Part shown: one piece after another, positions 48,329-58,746 of the stretch
How the letters are laid out: the number at the start of each line of letters is the position of its first letter
Position numbering within the stretch: position 1 is the stretch's first letter
NCBI RefSeq assembly: GCF_000149955.1
Contig: NC_030995.1
Location: forward strand, 1,922,001-1,986,000
Source of the DNA: Fusarium oxysporum f. sp. lycopersici 4287
Taxonomy: Eukaryota > Ascomycota > Sordariomycetes > Hypocreales > Nectriaceae
Length of the DNA: 64,000 nucleotides
Reading direction: 5' to 3'
Translations under genes and position numbers: made by a program
Notes under the pieces: generated by a model
Told to the model about the DNA's origin: nothing
What the model saw: the letters and a program-made list of their open reading frames with translations, nothing else
Databases searched by the model: none

Positions 48329-49186
48329 ATGTCGGACGGAATCGCTCCAGCTATAGACAAAGGTATGTCCCATCGCCAGCCGTCTCAATGGCCTCGTTTC
48401 CATCGCGTCTGATGCAGCGCTTCGCAATTGACATGATCGCCATGGCTGTTTCGACCTCCGTGGCTCACCACTGCGCTTATACACGGAATTCTGAGCTGAC
48501 ATGCCCTAGTCGGCGCACCTGAACCCACGGCCCCCGAGGCCGAGGCCGGCGCTCCCACTTTGGACACAACGACAGCTCCTTCGGAGCCCGCCAAGCCGGA
48601 GGAGACCAAGCCAACTGACGGAGCCGGTGGTCTCCGCGCCCCGCCGAAGCCCGTCGAGGTTGCGTCTGTGCCAGAGACACCCGTCAACAACATGACACCC
48701 GCAGGTGGCACTCCACGACCCGTGCTCAACCTCGAAGAAGAACCAAAGGAAACGCCAAAGAATGAGGATGAGAATGCGTTCATCACTGATGCTCCAACTT
48801 CGGCGCCTGCTGTCTCCGCCCCAAAGGATGTCCCTATGACTGACAATGCTGCCGACGACAAGCCCGCGGGCATCAACGGCGCCAGTAAGCCTGAAGTCAA
48901 CGACATCGCCGAAGCGGCTGCAGGCGAAAAGCGTAAGGCTGATGAGCCTCCTGCCGCTACCAACGGCGCATCCGCCCCCGATGCGGCAGAGAAGTCGGAA
49001 TCGGAGGTGCGTGCCGAGAAGAAGGCTCGCGTTGAAGACGTCGCAGATGAGCCGACCGCCACTGAGAATGCTTCGCCAAACGGTAAGCACGAAAACGGGA
49101 AAGCTGCGAAGAAGGACAAGAAGGCCACCCCGGTTGCTGGGAAAACGGCACGCAAGACGCGAAGTCAGGGTCCTGTTGAGGTTTAG
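48329..49186 (+). CDS. Disordered, probably nuclear protein of unknown function
   Basis: Exons 48329-48362 and 48510-49186 (147-nt intron, phase 1) give 236 aa. The start is MSDGIAPAIDKVGAPEPTAP. The protein is almost wholly low-complexity (Ala, Pro, Glu, Lys, Thr), with basic clusters GEKRKADEPP, AEKKARVED and KAAKKDKKATP that resemble nuclear localisation signals, and ends ARKTRSQGPVEV. No globular domain is seen. The splice junction is canonical and the long open frame is stable, so the gene is probably real; I do not recognise it. Confidence 0.7.
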
Positions 49187-50466
49187 CAGCAATGCGAAAT
49201 GGCAGGCTTTTCCTTGATCTATCATGATGGTTTATGAATGCTGCGGTACATGAGTTAGGGGTGGGACGGCGAAAATGGCGGATGGGAACGGGAAAAGGAA
49301 CATCATCCCGAGATCTGCCTGGTTCAAGGATTTGTGGGTATATTTGTGCGTCAGGTAGTAAACATTGTTTGCATTTGCCATTTCATTAATTATACAGTGC
49401 TCTATTGATTAGGATGCTCTATCAGCGACTGTTTCTGCCGTGATATTGTTGTGCCAGACTGATAGCGCTGGCGGTCCTCATTTAAGCTAAGCCCAACCAA
49501 GCACCGAAGACCCATCCATTGTTTCCTTCGTAAAGCTGCGATTTCGGGGATCTGGCCTCGGAGAAGTGGAGTAGGTTCTGAACGTCAAGGTCGGGATACG
49601 TCTTTCGTTCGCAACCCAATGAGCATCCCAAAAGTACCTGTCTCACCAGGGTTGATCTCCTAAACACAGGAAGACATCGATAAGCGCCTCACCATCTTAA
49701 AATTCTGCGCGCCTGGCACTTTAGTACCAGAGAAAAGAAGCTGACGGTACCGCAGTATTAAGAAGGTCGATTCGACTGGGGCCAGGGAATGATATAGCAG
49801 TGAGAGAGATGTTAATGGTGTCTGTAACTGAATGACGAGGAGAAAGGTTACTTCTAGAAGAGTTCTCACCTTTTTGCCTAGGGACAGGGTTTCTGACAGC
49901 TTGCTAAGTGTGTTACTTGATTTGTTACCCAGAGTTGGGTTTGGGCCTGGTTAAGGATTAAAGCGTCGCTGAGGGAATTGACTGAATTTTAGGACGCTGT
50001 TTAATGATAATATTGTGATTGATGGTTGGAACTTAAGTTAGAGTCTCCTCTATTGGAACAAAATCGACAGATCGATAATGAGTCGCCTCATTTTGTTGTG
50101 TACTGGAAAGCTTCATATGTTCACAAAACTCTCTCCAAATTCCTTCATTATATATTGGCGGTCATATAGGCTGCACTACAGCTCGTCAACAAGGAGGAAA
50201 CCTTCTCAACAGCTTCGCCAATCTTAGCTCCGAAAAGGGTTCTATTGGTGATTAAGTTTCGTTCTTGTGAACCGTATCAAGGTTTCAAGAAAACAATATA
50301 TCAAAATGTGTTTGTTTTCTTTCTTATACAGTGGTATAAATAGCACTCTTTTTCTTTTTTCCTTCACACCCCAAACCCTAACATCAAACCCCAAATCGTC
50401 AAGCTACGCCTATAACATCGGCTCACTACCGCTTATACCGAGATCCTCATTTCAAAAACATCGAAA
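49187..50466. promoter_or_regulatory. Spacer with TATA box for the small membrane-protein gene
   Basis: No supported gene over about 1.25 kb. TATAAATAG at 50335-50343 is 124 bp before the next ATG, and a pyrimidine-rich leader follows it. Confidence 0.5.
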
Positions 50467-50871
50467 ATGGCCGTATCATACATATTTGTGTTGCTTATAG
50501 GTTCATGCTATGGTGTTCTCTTTCGGATGTACACCGGCGGCCCTCCACCAGCTGCTCCCAGTCATCTCAGCCGCATCCGCCGCCTCGAATACTATCTATG
50601 TCACAGCACCTATAGACAGACGCTCCTGAGTGTGACTATGCTCCTATTATTCGGAAACATGCTTATCGCAATCGATGAGGGAAAATATTCACCCTGTATA
50701 TTCTGGTCATATTCGAACCCAAGGCCCCTTTTGCAGTTCTTGACTGTGATGCTGCTGATTGCAGCTAGTGTTCTCTTCCTCATGGCATATGGAAGACGCA
50801 GAGACCCAGAGGCTGAAGCTGCCGAGAAGATCGATCTCTATCTTTCTTGTGTGCCTTATTATTGGTACTGA
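50467..50871 (+). CDS. Small membrane protein, PAPSHL family member 1
   Basis: A 134-aa protein with three hydrophobic segments (about residues 3-20, 52-69 and 87-107). Between the first two is GGPPPAAPSHLSRIRRLEYY and then LCHSTYRQTLL. A matching P-x-A-P-S-H-L ... R-x-x-Y-Y-L-x-H-S motif occurs in the genes at 54181 and 56037, so these are paralogues. The charged C-terminus (YGRRRDPEAEAAEKIDLYL) is probably cytosolic. The family is not one I recognise. A TATA box lies upstream and the start context AAAATGG is good. Confidence 0.65.
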   Translation: MAVSYIFVLLIGSCYGVLFRMYTGGPPPAAPSHLSRIRRLEYYLCHSTYRQTLLSVTMLLLFGNMLIAIDEGKYSPCIFWSYSNPRPLLQFLTVMLLIAASVLFLMAYGRRRDPEAEAAEKIDLYLSCVPYYWY

Positions 50872-51475
50872 GTCTCATACAGGATGGCACTTTTGGGGGT
50901 TAGTCATGAAATTTCAACACAAACCCCAGCAATTGGCTAAGAACGTGCTGACTTTAAATTGTGATAGAAGGAATAGAATACAAGGAAGGATTTAACTTTC
51001 CGGAAAGGGTCTCGCAAGCCCAGGTTGCTCTAGTACTATATTTTAAGCATTCAGTTTGGGCTGGGTTTGGCTGAGAGCTGAAGATCTTGAAGGCAACTTG
51101 GCGGAACCAGAGGCTGCCGACTAGGGATAATGATTAGAAACTTCTTCCAAGCATAACTCTAAAAGACTTTATTCTCTTCTACATGCTTATAACTCGGGCT
51201 TCTTGTTTTTTTTTAAGTCAGTCTTTCCAAACTCCTGAAATGTATGCCCTTGAAGGCCCATTGGGGCTCCACAGTCGGGGTAAACGTGTTACCATTCGCA
51301 GAACCAACAACACGAAGAGCAAAAGCAAACCCATATTCATCTTAAAAAGAAAATCACGCATGACATATGTAAAGAACATATTCATTAAGGCGCACCGCTT
51401 GAAGTGTTTCTCCGCCATACATATTAACTTTATTTAGTGGAACTACTGTTCATTTATTGTGCAATCTCACTTATC
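50872..51475. other. Spacer
   Basis: About 600 bp without a supported gene. The deaminase frame is open upstream of its chosen start, to 51437. Confidence 0.45.
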
Positions 51476-52009
51476 ATGGGTTCAGCGGTCTATCCAACGT
51501 TTGAAGTTGGTGACCATGTAGCTTTCATGGAGTTTGCCCTCATACATGCAAAAAAGTCACGACCAGCTGCCAACAAGTTCTGTGTCGGAGCCGTACTTGT
51601 TGACGCCACCAAGGGCAGAGTTATATCGACAGGGTACTCGCTAGAATATCCGCAAGATTATAAAGGAGACCCAGGTACAACGCACGCAGAGCAGTGTTGT
51701 TTCATTAAGATTGCCGACGAGCACAACCTTCCTGAAGAACGCATTCATGAGGTCCTTCCAACAGACACGTCACTGTATACAACCATGGAACCTTGCAATG
51801 AGAGACTGAGCGGCAATATGACTTGCGTGACTAGGATCTTGAGACTCAAGAGCGCCATCAAGACTGTTTATGTGGGGATCAGGGAACCAGGGACCTTTAT
51901 TGCAAACAACGACGGACAGCAAAGACTCGAAGCAAATGGTGTCAAGGTCGTGTACCCCGTTGAACACTGGCGTGACAGGATCATTGAGATCTCAATGGCT
52001 GGGCACTGA
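51476..52009 (+). CDS. Cytidine deaminase-fold enzyme (DRAP/riboflavin-type)
   Basis: A single exon from ATG 51476 gives 177 aa; the upstream in-frame extension to 51437 is hydrophobic and unlikely. The zinc site is complete: T-H-A-E in TTHAEQCCF and P-C-x8-C in EPCNERLSGNMTC. The order of motifs and VAFMEFALIHAKKSRPAANK fit the fungal deaminases related to the DRAP deaminase of riboflavin synthesis (Rib2 C-terminal half) and to dCMP deaminases. The exact substrate is open. It sits 342 bp upstream of a fructosamine kinase in the same orientation. Confidence 0.85.
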   Translation: MGSAVYPTFEVGDHVAFMEFALIHAKKSRPAANKFCVGAVLVDATKGRVISTGYSLEYPQDYKGDPGTTHAEQCCFIKIADEHNLPEERIHEVLPTDTSLYTTMEPCNERLSGNMTCVTRILRLKSAIKTVYVGIREPGTFIANNDGQQRLEANGVKVVYPVEHWRDRIIEISMAGH

Positions 52010-52351
52010 CTGGTTTAAATCGGTTCAGCTGAGAAAGGACTCACCCCGGAATGTTCCGTAAAAGCTACTAGGCTCAAGACGACAATATGTTTTCTTGCGC
52101 CCTCTCATACAACACTTTCCACCAACCTTCCAGATCATCACCGAGCAGAGCCTGATCCCACGTGCCGTTGGCTGCCGTTTATGCTTAATTTCGTGATGAG
52201 CGACCACTGATTAGGCCAGTCGGATATGTCGGTGGGTGTATGCCATGCAAACCAGGAACGTACGTTGTAGTTACATCTTAATAAGCCTGTCCCCTCTCTA
52301 AACCCGGTCGCATTTTGCGGCGTATAATGAACACATTCGACGCAAAATGAG
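52010..52351. other. Spacer between deaminase and fructosamine kinase
   Basis: About 340 bp; no gene recognised. Confidence 0.45.
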
Positions 52352-53562
52352 ATGGAACATAACGATATTAACCAAGTTGAATGCACTACCAGCATTGATC
52401 CAGCTGTGTTGAGAGGTAAGCTGGGGGAAAAGCCCTTGGAGAACCAGTAACATCGTCTCCATATTGACTGCTTTATAAGAGCTACCAGACGGATGCAAGA
52501 TCACTTCCATCAAAAACCATGGAGTCAGCTTTTGGGCCAAGACTGGTCGGATCGATGTTCTGCTTGGCGATGGTACGCCTCAGTCGTTTTTCATCAAGGT
52601 TCTCTCGAAAGAGATAGGCATGAACATGGCAAAAGGGGAGTTCCATTCTATGAGCGCGATACATGAAGTTCTTCCAGAATTTGCCCCAAATCCCATCGCT
52701 TGGGGCACCTACGAGACCACACCAGATACACACTTCTTCGTCTGCGAGTTCCGAGAAATGAAGGAGGGTATGCCTGATCCTGACAAATTTGCCTCTCTTC
52801 TATCAGCAATGCATCAGAAAAGCGTATCGCCTCCCGACAAGTTCGGCTTTCACATCACCACTTACGCAGGAAACTTGCCTCAGTACGTGGCGTGGGAGGA
52901 TAGCTGGGAGACGTTCTTCGCCAAGTCGATGAGACGGGCGCTTGACCTAGAGATTGAAATGAAAGGGAATAGTGACGAGCTAGATGTTCTCTCGGAAGCT
53001 CTTTTCAAGAAGGTCATCCCAAGACTCCTAAGACCACTCGAGAGTGACGGCAGAACGGTGAAGCCTTCACTGGTCCATGGGGACCTCTGGCATGCGAATG
53101 CAGGGATCGATGCCCAGAGCAACCAACCTCTCATCTTTGATGCATGCTGCTTCTTTGCGCATAGCGAATGTACGATCCCCCCTTCGACGGAACCATTACT
53201 TCTGCTAACCATTTTGAACCGACAGATGAGTTTGGCCAGTGGCGGCCAGCATGTAATAGGTTTGGAGATGAGTATATCGCTGCCTACAACAAACTTGCCC
53301 AGATTTCGGCACCCAAGGAGGATTTTGAAGGTCGGCTAGACCTCTATAGGCTGTGAGTTAAGAAGCACATCTCTCTCTTCCTGGTCAATGGGGCTAACGT
53401 CAAGCTAGGAGATTTGATACTCATGTGTCAGCCCTTTTTGTCGATGACGAGACACTTCGCACGCAGTGAGGCTATTCTTGAACTGTTGTAAGTTTTAGCT
53501 TCTAATTGTTTCACAGGGTTCTTGACGTTATGAGAGATCTGGTTCAGAGATATGGATACTAG
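52352..53562 (+). CDS. Fructosamine/ketosamine-3-kinase family protein
   Basis: Five exons (52352-52415, 52480-53169, 53226-53352, 53409-53465, 53517-53562; introns 51-64 nt) give 327 aa, close to the roughly 310 aa of human FN3K. Motifs: ITSIKNHGVSFWAKTGRIDV, SFFIKVLSKEIGM with the ATP-site Lys, the catalytic HGDLWHAN, and PLIFDACCFFAHSEYEFGQW, which is completed only after splicing. The C-terminus VLDVMRDLVQRYG also appears only after the last intron. FN3K-family enzymes phosphorylate glycated lysines so that the sugar falls off, repairing protein glycation. The exact substrate here is not determined. Confidence 0.88.
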
Positions 53563-54180
53563 AGAGAAGCAATATACGATACGCTGCGTGATCTCGTCAA
53601 GCCTCAGATGCCAGAATGTTGTCCCATCGGTAGCTTCAAAGCTGTTCCTTTAGTGGTGTATTCTGACTCTTCCACCTTTAACCTTACTGAACTGTCTAAG
53701 TGCAGTATGCGGTCTTTACTCAACTCTGAACGTGCAGCTTCATCAGTCAGGGAGTTGTGTTACTATTGTGTTCTCTCCCACTTCAGGACTCACGGATACC
53801 GGTCTTAATGCTTCTCACACCCCATTGCGGATCTCTCGTTTCTAGAATTGGCTATCGACCACTAACTCAATATTTCTTTGGCTAGGGAGAGATCCCAATC
53901 ATCGACTCCGAAGCTTAGCACGAAGTTAATCTTGTGAGCATCGTCATCTACTCAGGTCACATCGTGACAGTTTACAGTTTTTCTTTACTTTGAGTTTTAT
54001 TTGTGAATGCAGGCCGAGGCGCAAAGTTTGTGTGCCGAGAGAGGCAAGATGACATTGCCAAACTCTGATGCTGCCACGTCAAGTTGTTCCTTTATGAGTT
54101 GTAATACAAAACTGTATCCCCATGTGTAAAGGTATGGAATATGTTTCTTTTTAATACTTCAATTTGCCCTCTTCCCAGAC
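53563..54180. other. Spacer
   Basis: No supported gene; short ORFs only. Confidence 0.45.
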
Positions 54181-54528
54181 TTGCTTTTCGCAACAGACAG
54201 GTCAAGATACCACGACTTCCCTCGACATCGCCCACTTCTCAAATCCCCATATTCTATAGTGCACTGTACAAAAGTCTTTTCTTTCGTCCTCTTCCTAGAG
54301 GGAGCTCCGAGGTTTCGTCACACCCTGGGCTACAAGCCTCCTCTACCTGCTCCATCTCACCTTACCTACATGGCTCGCTACTGGTATTATCTGTCCCACA
54401 GTCAATGCTTAATCCAGTTTCTGGGCATTCTATCCGTCGGTTCTGTTACCTTTGTAGCCTTGAGAATGGGTAGGAAAGCCTGGGAGACAGTGATAACTTT
54501 GGTTCCCCGATGGTGGCCCGCAAGCTAG
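54181..54528 (+). pseudogene. Small membrane protein, PAPSHL family member 2 (start unclear)
   Basis: The frame from about 54301 reads PPLPAPSHLTYMARYWYYLS then HSQCLIQFLGILSVGSVTFV, matching the core of the genes at 50467 and 56037. The frame opens with TTG, and the only ATG (about 54370) lies inside the conserved motif, so the true start is missing, lies in an undetected upstream exon, or the gene is decayed. Only one clear hydrophobic helix follows the motif. Confidence 0.45.
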
Positions 54529-55635
54529 TGAGAAAGCATTGCTCCTTGTGCTGCTCCCAACATATCTGATCAGTGGCTTGAAAACAGCACATGAAGCAAC
54601 CGATGGCTAGAGTATAAGATTTAATTAGCAATTGACAGGTATTCGATCCAGCTCAGCCCTATCCTCGTGCGTTACAATGGCTAGGAACAATGCTAATGCA
54701 AAGGCTAGCTTTCAGTCAGATGATCAAATTGTTAATCCTTTTCTGTACTGCGGACAATGATTGGATGAGAACAAAATTGGTTTGTCAAATCGATTCAAAG
54801 GAAAGTCGTACTTGAATCGAAGAGAGACGGAAGTGGATCTTGCCGTCGAATATCATGGCCTTCAATGTCTGATGTCGAAGCTTGTCTCCTACTTCACGCG
54901 GGCTCATTTGCCAACATCTCACCGAGGCCCTCGATTTTCCATGACACAATTAATACTCTAAAGAAAGAAGCAATGCGATCACTTCTCAGAATTACCTAGT
55001 AATGAAGGATCCAAGGCTATGACGATATTGACTGCGGACTCTCATCAAGCATATTGGTGAGACTCGGAGGATTCCGTAGTCACAAGACAGGCGATGCCAG
55101 TGGATGAGAACTTAGGTCAGATTCTGTCTAAATTTATCTGCATTATAATATAGGGCTGAATAAGCTTGTCTGATCATCCAACCTCTTGTCTTGGATGTCG
55201 GACTTGAACTTGTTGACTTCCAAGGATATCTCCGTCCAAAATATACTCTTATCACATTGCAGTCGCCAAGATGCTTCAAATGTGAAAATAAAATGTATTG
55301 CTTGAGAAGCAGATTTCTTCAGGTCAAGCAAAGGAATTATCTTAGGTGTCAGTCGGCTCTGTATACATACCATGATCAAAAGCTTTTTCTTACAGATCAA
55401 ACCCATGAATTTGGCCAGAACATGGCCAGAACGTAAGAGACTCAAGTTACGGCTCGCCCTCCTCCATCATCGTAAGGCGTTGCCGCTTACATCTTAAGAT
55501 TAAGCTTTACTATGGTAATGAGGAAAAGATGCGGGATTGAAGGGATTCCCTCTTATTGTATAGGTAGGCAGCCCTGCATTAAGTTTTGACATACTCTATC
55601 GATTTAGATAACATGATCACCCAATAGTCAAGATA
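54529..55635. other. Spacer
   Basis: About 1.1 kb with short ORFs only (for example 55191-55436, plus), none recognisable. Confidence 0.45.
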
Positions 55636-55743
55636 CAGGAGACAATAAAACTTAGGATATCTATCCTAAGTGGCAAAAAGACTTAGTTAAACTCGGTATA
55701 TTTAGCTTAGACTATAAGGTCAGAAGTATTCCTGTCCCCTGAG
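55636..55743. mobile_element. MITE-like element, copy 6
   Basis: Contains AAAACTTAGGATATCTATCC and GTGGCAAAAAGACTTAG, closely matching copy 2 read on the opposite strand, and ends CAGAAGTATTCCTGTCCCCT, matching the other terminus. The interior is shorter than in copy 2. Confidence 0.6.
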
Positions 55744-55902
55744 TTTAAGTTAATGTCTTTGATGTTAGGTAAGAAGCCTTTTATCATGGTTTGCACGCAT
55801 CACGCCTCTGGTATGACTCTATCTAGGGAGTTTATCATCATTTAACTTTTCCATTCACAACCTTGATACGTTTTCACTTTACAGAAGTGGCGTCAAGAAA
55901 CA

Positions 55903-55910
55903 TATAAAAG
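55903..55910 (+). promoter_or_regulatory. TATA box of the 56037 gene
   Basis: TATAAAAG, 127 bp before the start codon, followed by a pyrimidine-rich leader. Confidence 0.55.
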
Positions 55911-56036
55911 GGACGATAGGCCTCATGATTTAACTGACACACTTCCACCTTTTTTTTCTCAAGCCGGCCAGCGCGACACTCGATTCGGAAACATCAAACA
56001 TCAGTCATTTGCTATCCTCCAACCACGATCCTCAAG

Positions 56037-56537
56037 ATGGGTATACAGTTAACGATCGTCATCGCTGCACTCTCTGTGCTGATTCGGCTGATAGTCATCT
56101 ACGCCATACCTTTTCTCAGGCGTACAGGGGATCCAGAGGCGCATGCATTGTTGATACTTGCCCAATATCCGATCCCCTTACTCTATGAGCTGCTGATGCT
56201 CGATAACCCAGTTCCAGCTATCCCCTCTGACATGCGGCCGATCGTCCGCTTCTTTTACTACTTATTCCACAAGCAATGCATCATCCTCTATCTGCAAGAC
56301 TTGGCCATTCGTTTCACGGTTAACGGAATCCTGGCATTACAGAAGAGGAGCTGGTCGCCATTTGTCAACACAAGCCGACCATTAGACAAGATGACGCGAA
56401 AGCAAATTGCAAAAATTGTTATCTTCGACGAAGTTATGCTCTGGGCCTTGACTGCTTTTCATATCTCTGATCGCACATACCGTGATCAGAGTGCTTGGGA
56501 CAGAGTTCAATTTCGTCTTGAGGACGCCATGGAATAA
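56037..56537 (+). CDS. Small membrane protein, PAPSHL family member 3
   Basis: A 166-aa single-exon protein with a TATA box upstream. A hydrophobic N-terminus (LTIVIAALSVLIRLIVIYA) is followed by PVPAIPSDMRPIVRFFYYLF then HKQCIILYLQDL, the third version of the motif seen at 50467 and 54301. A hydrophilic C-terminal domain (KMTRKQIAKIVIFDEVMLWA, DRTYRDQSAWDRVQF) is absent from the other two. Function is unknown. Confidence 0.65.
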   Translation: MGIQLTIVIAALSVLIRLIVIYAIPFLRRTGDPEAHALLILAQYPIPLLYELLMLDNPVPAIPSDMRPIVRFFYYLFHKQCIILYLQDLAIRFTVNGILALQKRSWSPFVNTSRPLDKMTRKQIAKIVIFDEVMLWALTAFHISDRTYRDQSAWDRVQFRLEDAME

Positions 56538-56699
56538 GACAACAAGACACGGTAGAAGATGAAAGGCTAACAAAGCAACAAAAGGATACTCAAAACTCGT
56601 CCCCCAGAGAAAAATACGAGAGGACATAATATAGCTTCGGCAATGTTGATACAGACTTCCTATTTTTCTCAACTTTTGCCGTTTCTTGAGAATGTTTGC

Positions 56700-56803
56700 C
56701 TCAGTGAGCAAGAAGACTTCTGTACCCTAAACTTAGGTGCGAAAATTTTGTTTTAAATCTTTTCATTGCTTAGGATAGAGATCCTACCTAAGTTTCTTAC
56801 TCA
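56700..56803. mobile_element. MITE-like element, copy 7
   Basis: Left end CTCAGTGAGCAAGAAGACTT, right end CCTAAGTTTCTTACTCATAA; the interior has TTAGGATAGAGATCCTA, the same sub-terminal near-palindrome as copy 2. It lies 162 bp after the membrane-protein stop codon. Confidence 0.6.
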
Positions 56804-58746
56804 TAAGGGTACCACAGCTGCGTACCTTAGCTAACGTACCTCGGATGAGGCTTCTTGTAATCGCACACGTCACGTGGCCACATCACGAAGAAAGCTAGAA
56901 AAGAGAAAAAATGTTTTCTTTTTTTGTTGGTTGTTTCAGAATTGCGAACAAGCTTTGGTAGCTCGACGGGCCCCTCGGCACATAAAACGTGCGATATTTT
57001 TTTTGGGGACTTTGGGTTTCCCGATTTGACACGATTTGTTTTCCCAATTGCGATCGGGTTGCGTGTCGATATGTCATTGAGCATGAACTATTTTACTAAC
57101 TTGTAAGTGGCGAGTCGGGCGGGTAAAAGGGCCTTGGTACTGGGCATCGATCAAGATCCCATCTGGTTTTTGTTTTGTTATGGGGAAAAGGGCGTGAGAA
57201 TGAGAATGAGTGAGAATCAATAAATGAATGGTAAGGCGGTTGAGGCGCAAGTGTCAGAAACTGCAAGATTAATTAATTGTTTATTATCATTCATGCCACT
57301 CAATCCATGTCAGGAACAATGCATGACATGTCTCTCAAAGGCCGCCTTCAAAGTCAACAAACGAAGAGAGCAAAAAGGATCGCCGTCGTAAGAAGAAAGC
57401 GTTGTAACGCAGATCGATCGCCAAAACTTTGACATCAACCGTTTGGCCAGCAAAGTGCCAGTGCCAGCCAGAGAGCATCCCATCACTTTCCCCTTCTGGA
57501 AGAGCAAGTCTGTTGGAATGTTCGTATTCTCAGCGTCTTCGAGACGCCAAAAATTCATGTCCCAGGGGATCCATCCAATGCAGGGGCAAAGGTCGAGAGG
57601 GCGTGGCGTACCCAGAAGCTTGAAGGAGGGAGACGATTGGCTGACAGGGGTCTCCCGGCCCGTGCTACGGTTGAAGAGGGTCCCCACTGCAGCGGGTCGA
57701 GAGGCGTCAAAAATAGAACTTGAGAGTGTGAAGCTGGGTCTTGGACTTCTTGGTGAGGTCTTATCCCCACGGAGGCCGCGTGCCAGGGTAAACAGTTCTA
57801 CCTAGTCCGTACGGAGATGGTATGAAGACTTCAAGAAGTAGGTAAATAATCAGTAATATTTCTAGGCATGAGAATGATGGTGCTGTTGGCATTTTTAAGT
57901 GGTCATCAACTGACACTGTTGATCACAGGTCTCGATCATTCTATCATGACTAGCGCTTGGTTGAGCATCTCTAATACAGGGGACTTTTTATTGGCTTCAT
58001 TCACTTGCTCACTCACCCTCACGCTGCCACATTGATGCATAATGGATGCCAAGCTTTTTCTATTGATGGCTTCCCCCAAAAGAAAAAAACTGTCTAGAGT
58101 CTACCCCCATGATAATGGGATCCATCCCATGTCAGTGTCATGGCTCCTTAGTTCTTAGTCGTGTCTTAGTCCGAATAGAACCCACCCCCAGCCCTACTTT
58201 TACCCTTCTTTACCTTTACCTCCTTCTTTACTTTACTCTACCATAACATCGCATCTCTCCGTATCATCGGACCTTATTCAATTCCTTTGTTTTCTTTCCT
58301 TTTATCTTATCCCCATCATCGTCGCCTGTCCCTGAGTGACGCCATATTCCGATCGCTTCGCCCCCTTTTGGCGCCTCGTCCTTTCGCTCACGGGCCTTCC
58401 CGACTAAGCTTCTTTTACGACACAGCGACTCTCGTTTATTAAGGGTTCTTTGTTTGCGACGATTGATCTGTCAAGTGGCGCCTGACCTCGAGTATCTCCA
58501 TCTCTCCAGTCGCCCCTATAGTCTCGCCCTGATCAGCTCTTATCTTGTCTGCGATCCATCCTTTGGACCCCTGCGAATACGAGACTATCCCCCGTCTGAA
58601 CGTCAATCTCGACTCTATACACGTGGCCGACAACAATAAAATCGGAGAGCTCGGGGAAACGTCGTCGCGCCATAGACTTCAGTGCCATTAGACACTTGAG
58701 ATAAGCTCCAACGTCTTCGCCCGTTGGCGGAGCTCTTGCGCCCGAT
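56804..58746. other. Spacer of about 1.9 kb, including the CSC1-type gene leader
   Basis: No supported gene. Overlapping ORFs at 57310-57805 on both strands lack any family signal. The last 600 bp are strongly pyrimidine-rich (for example 58190-58320), typical of a highly expressed fungal promoter or leader. Confidence 0.5.

Noticed and set aside
54761..55445. Short ORFs on both strands
   Set aside because: None shows the PAPSHL motif or any other family signal.
57310..57805. Antisense pair of 120-125 codon ORFs
   Set aside because: Neither has a family match or clear splice structure; they may be a chance effect of a locally stop-poor stretch.
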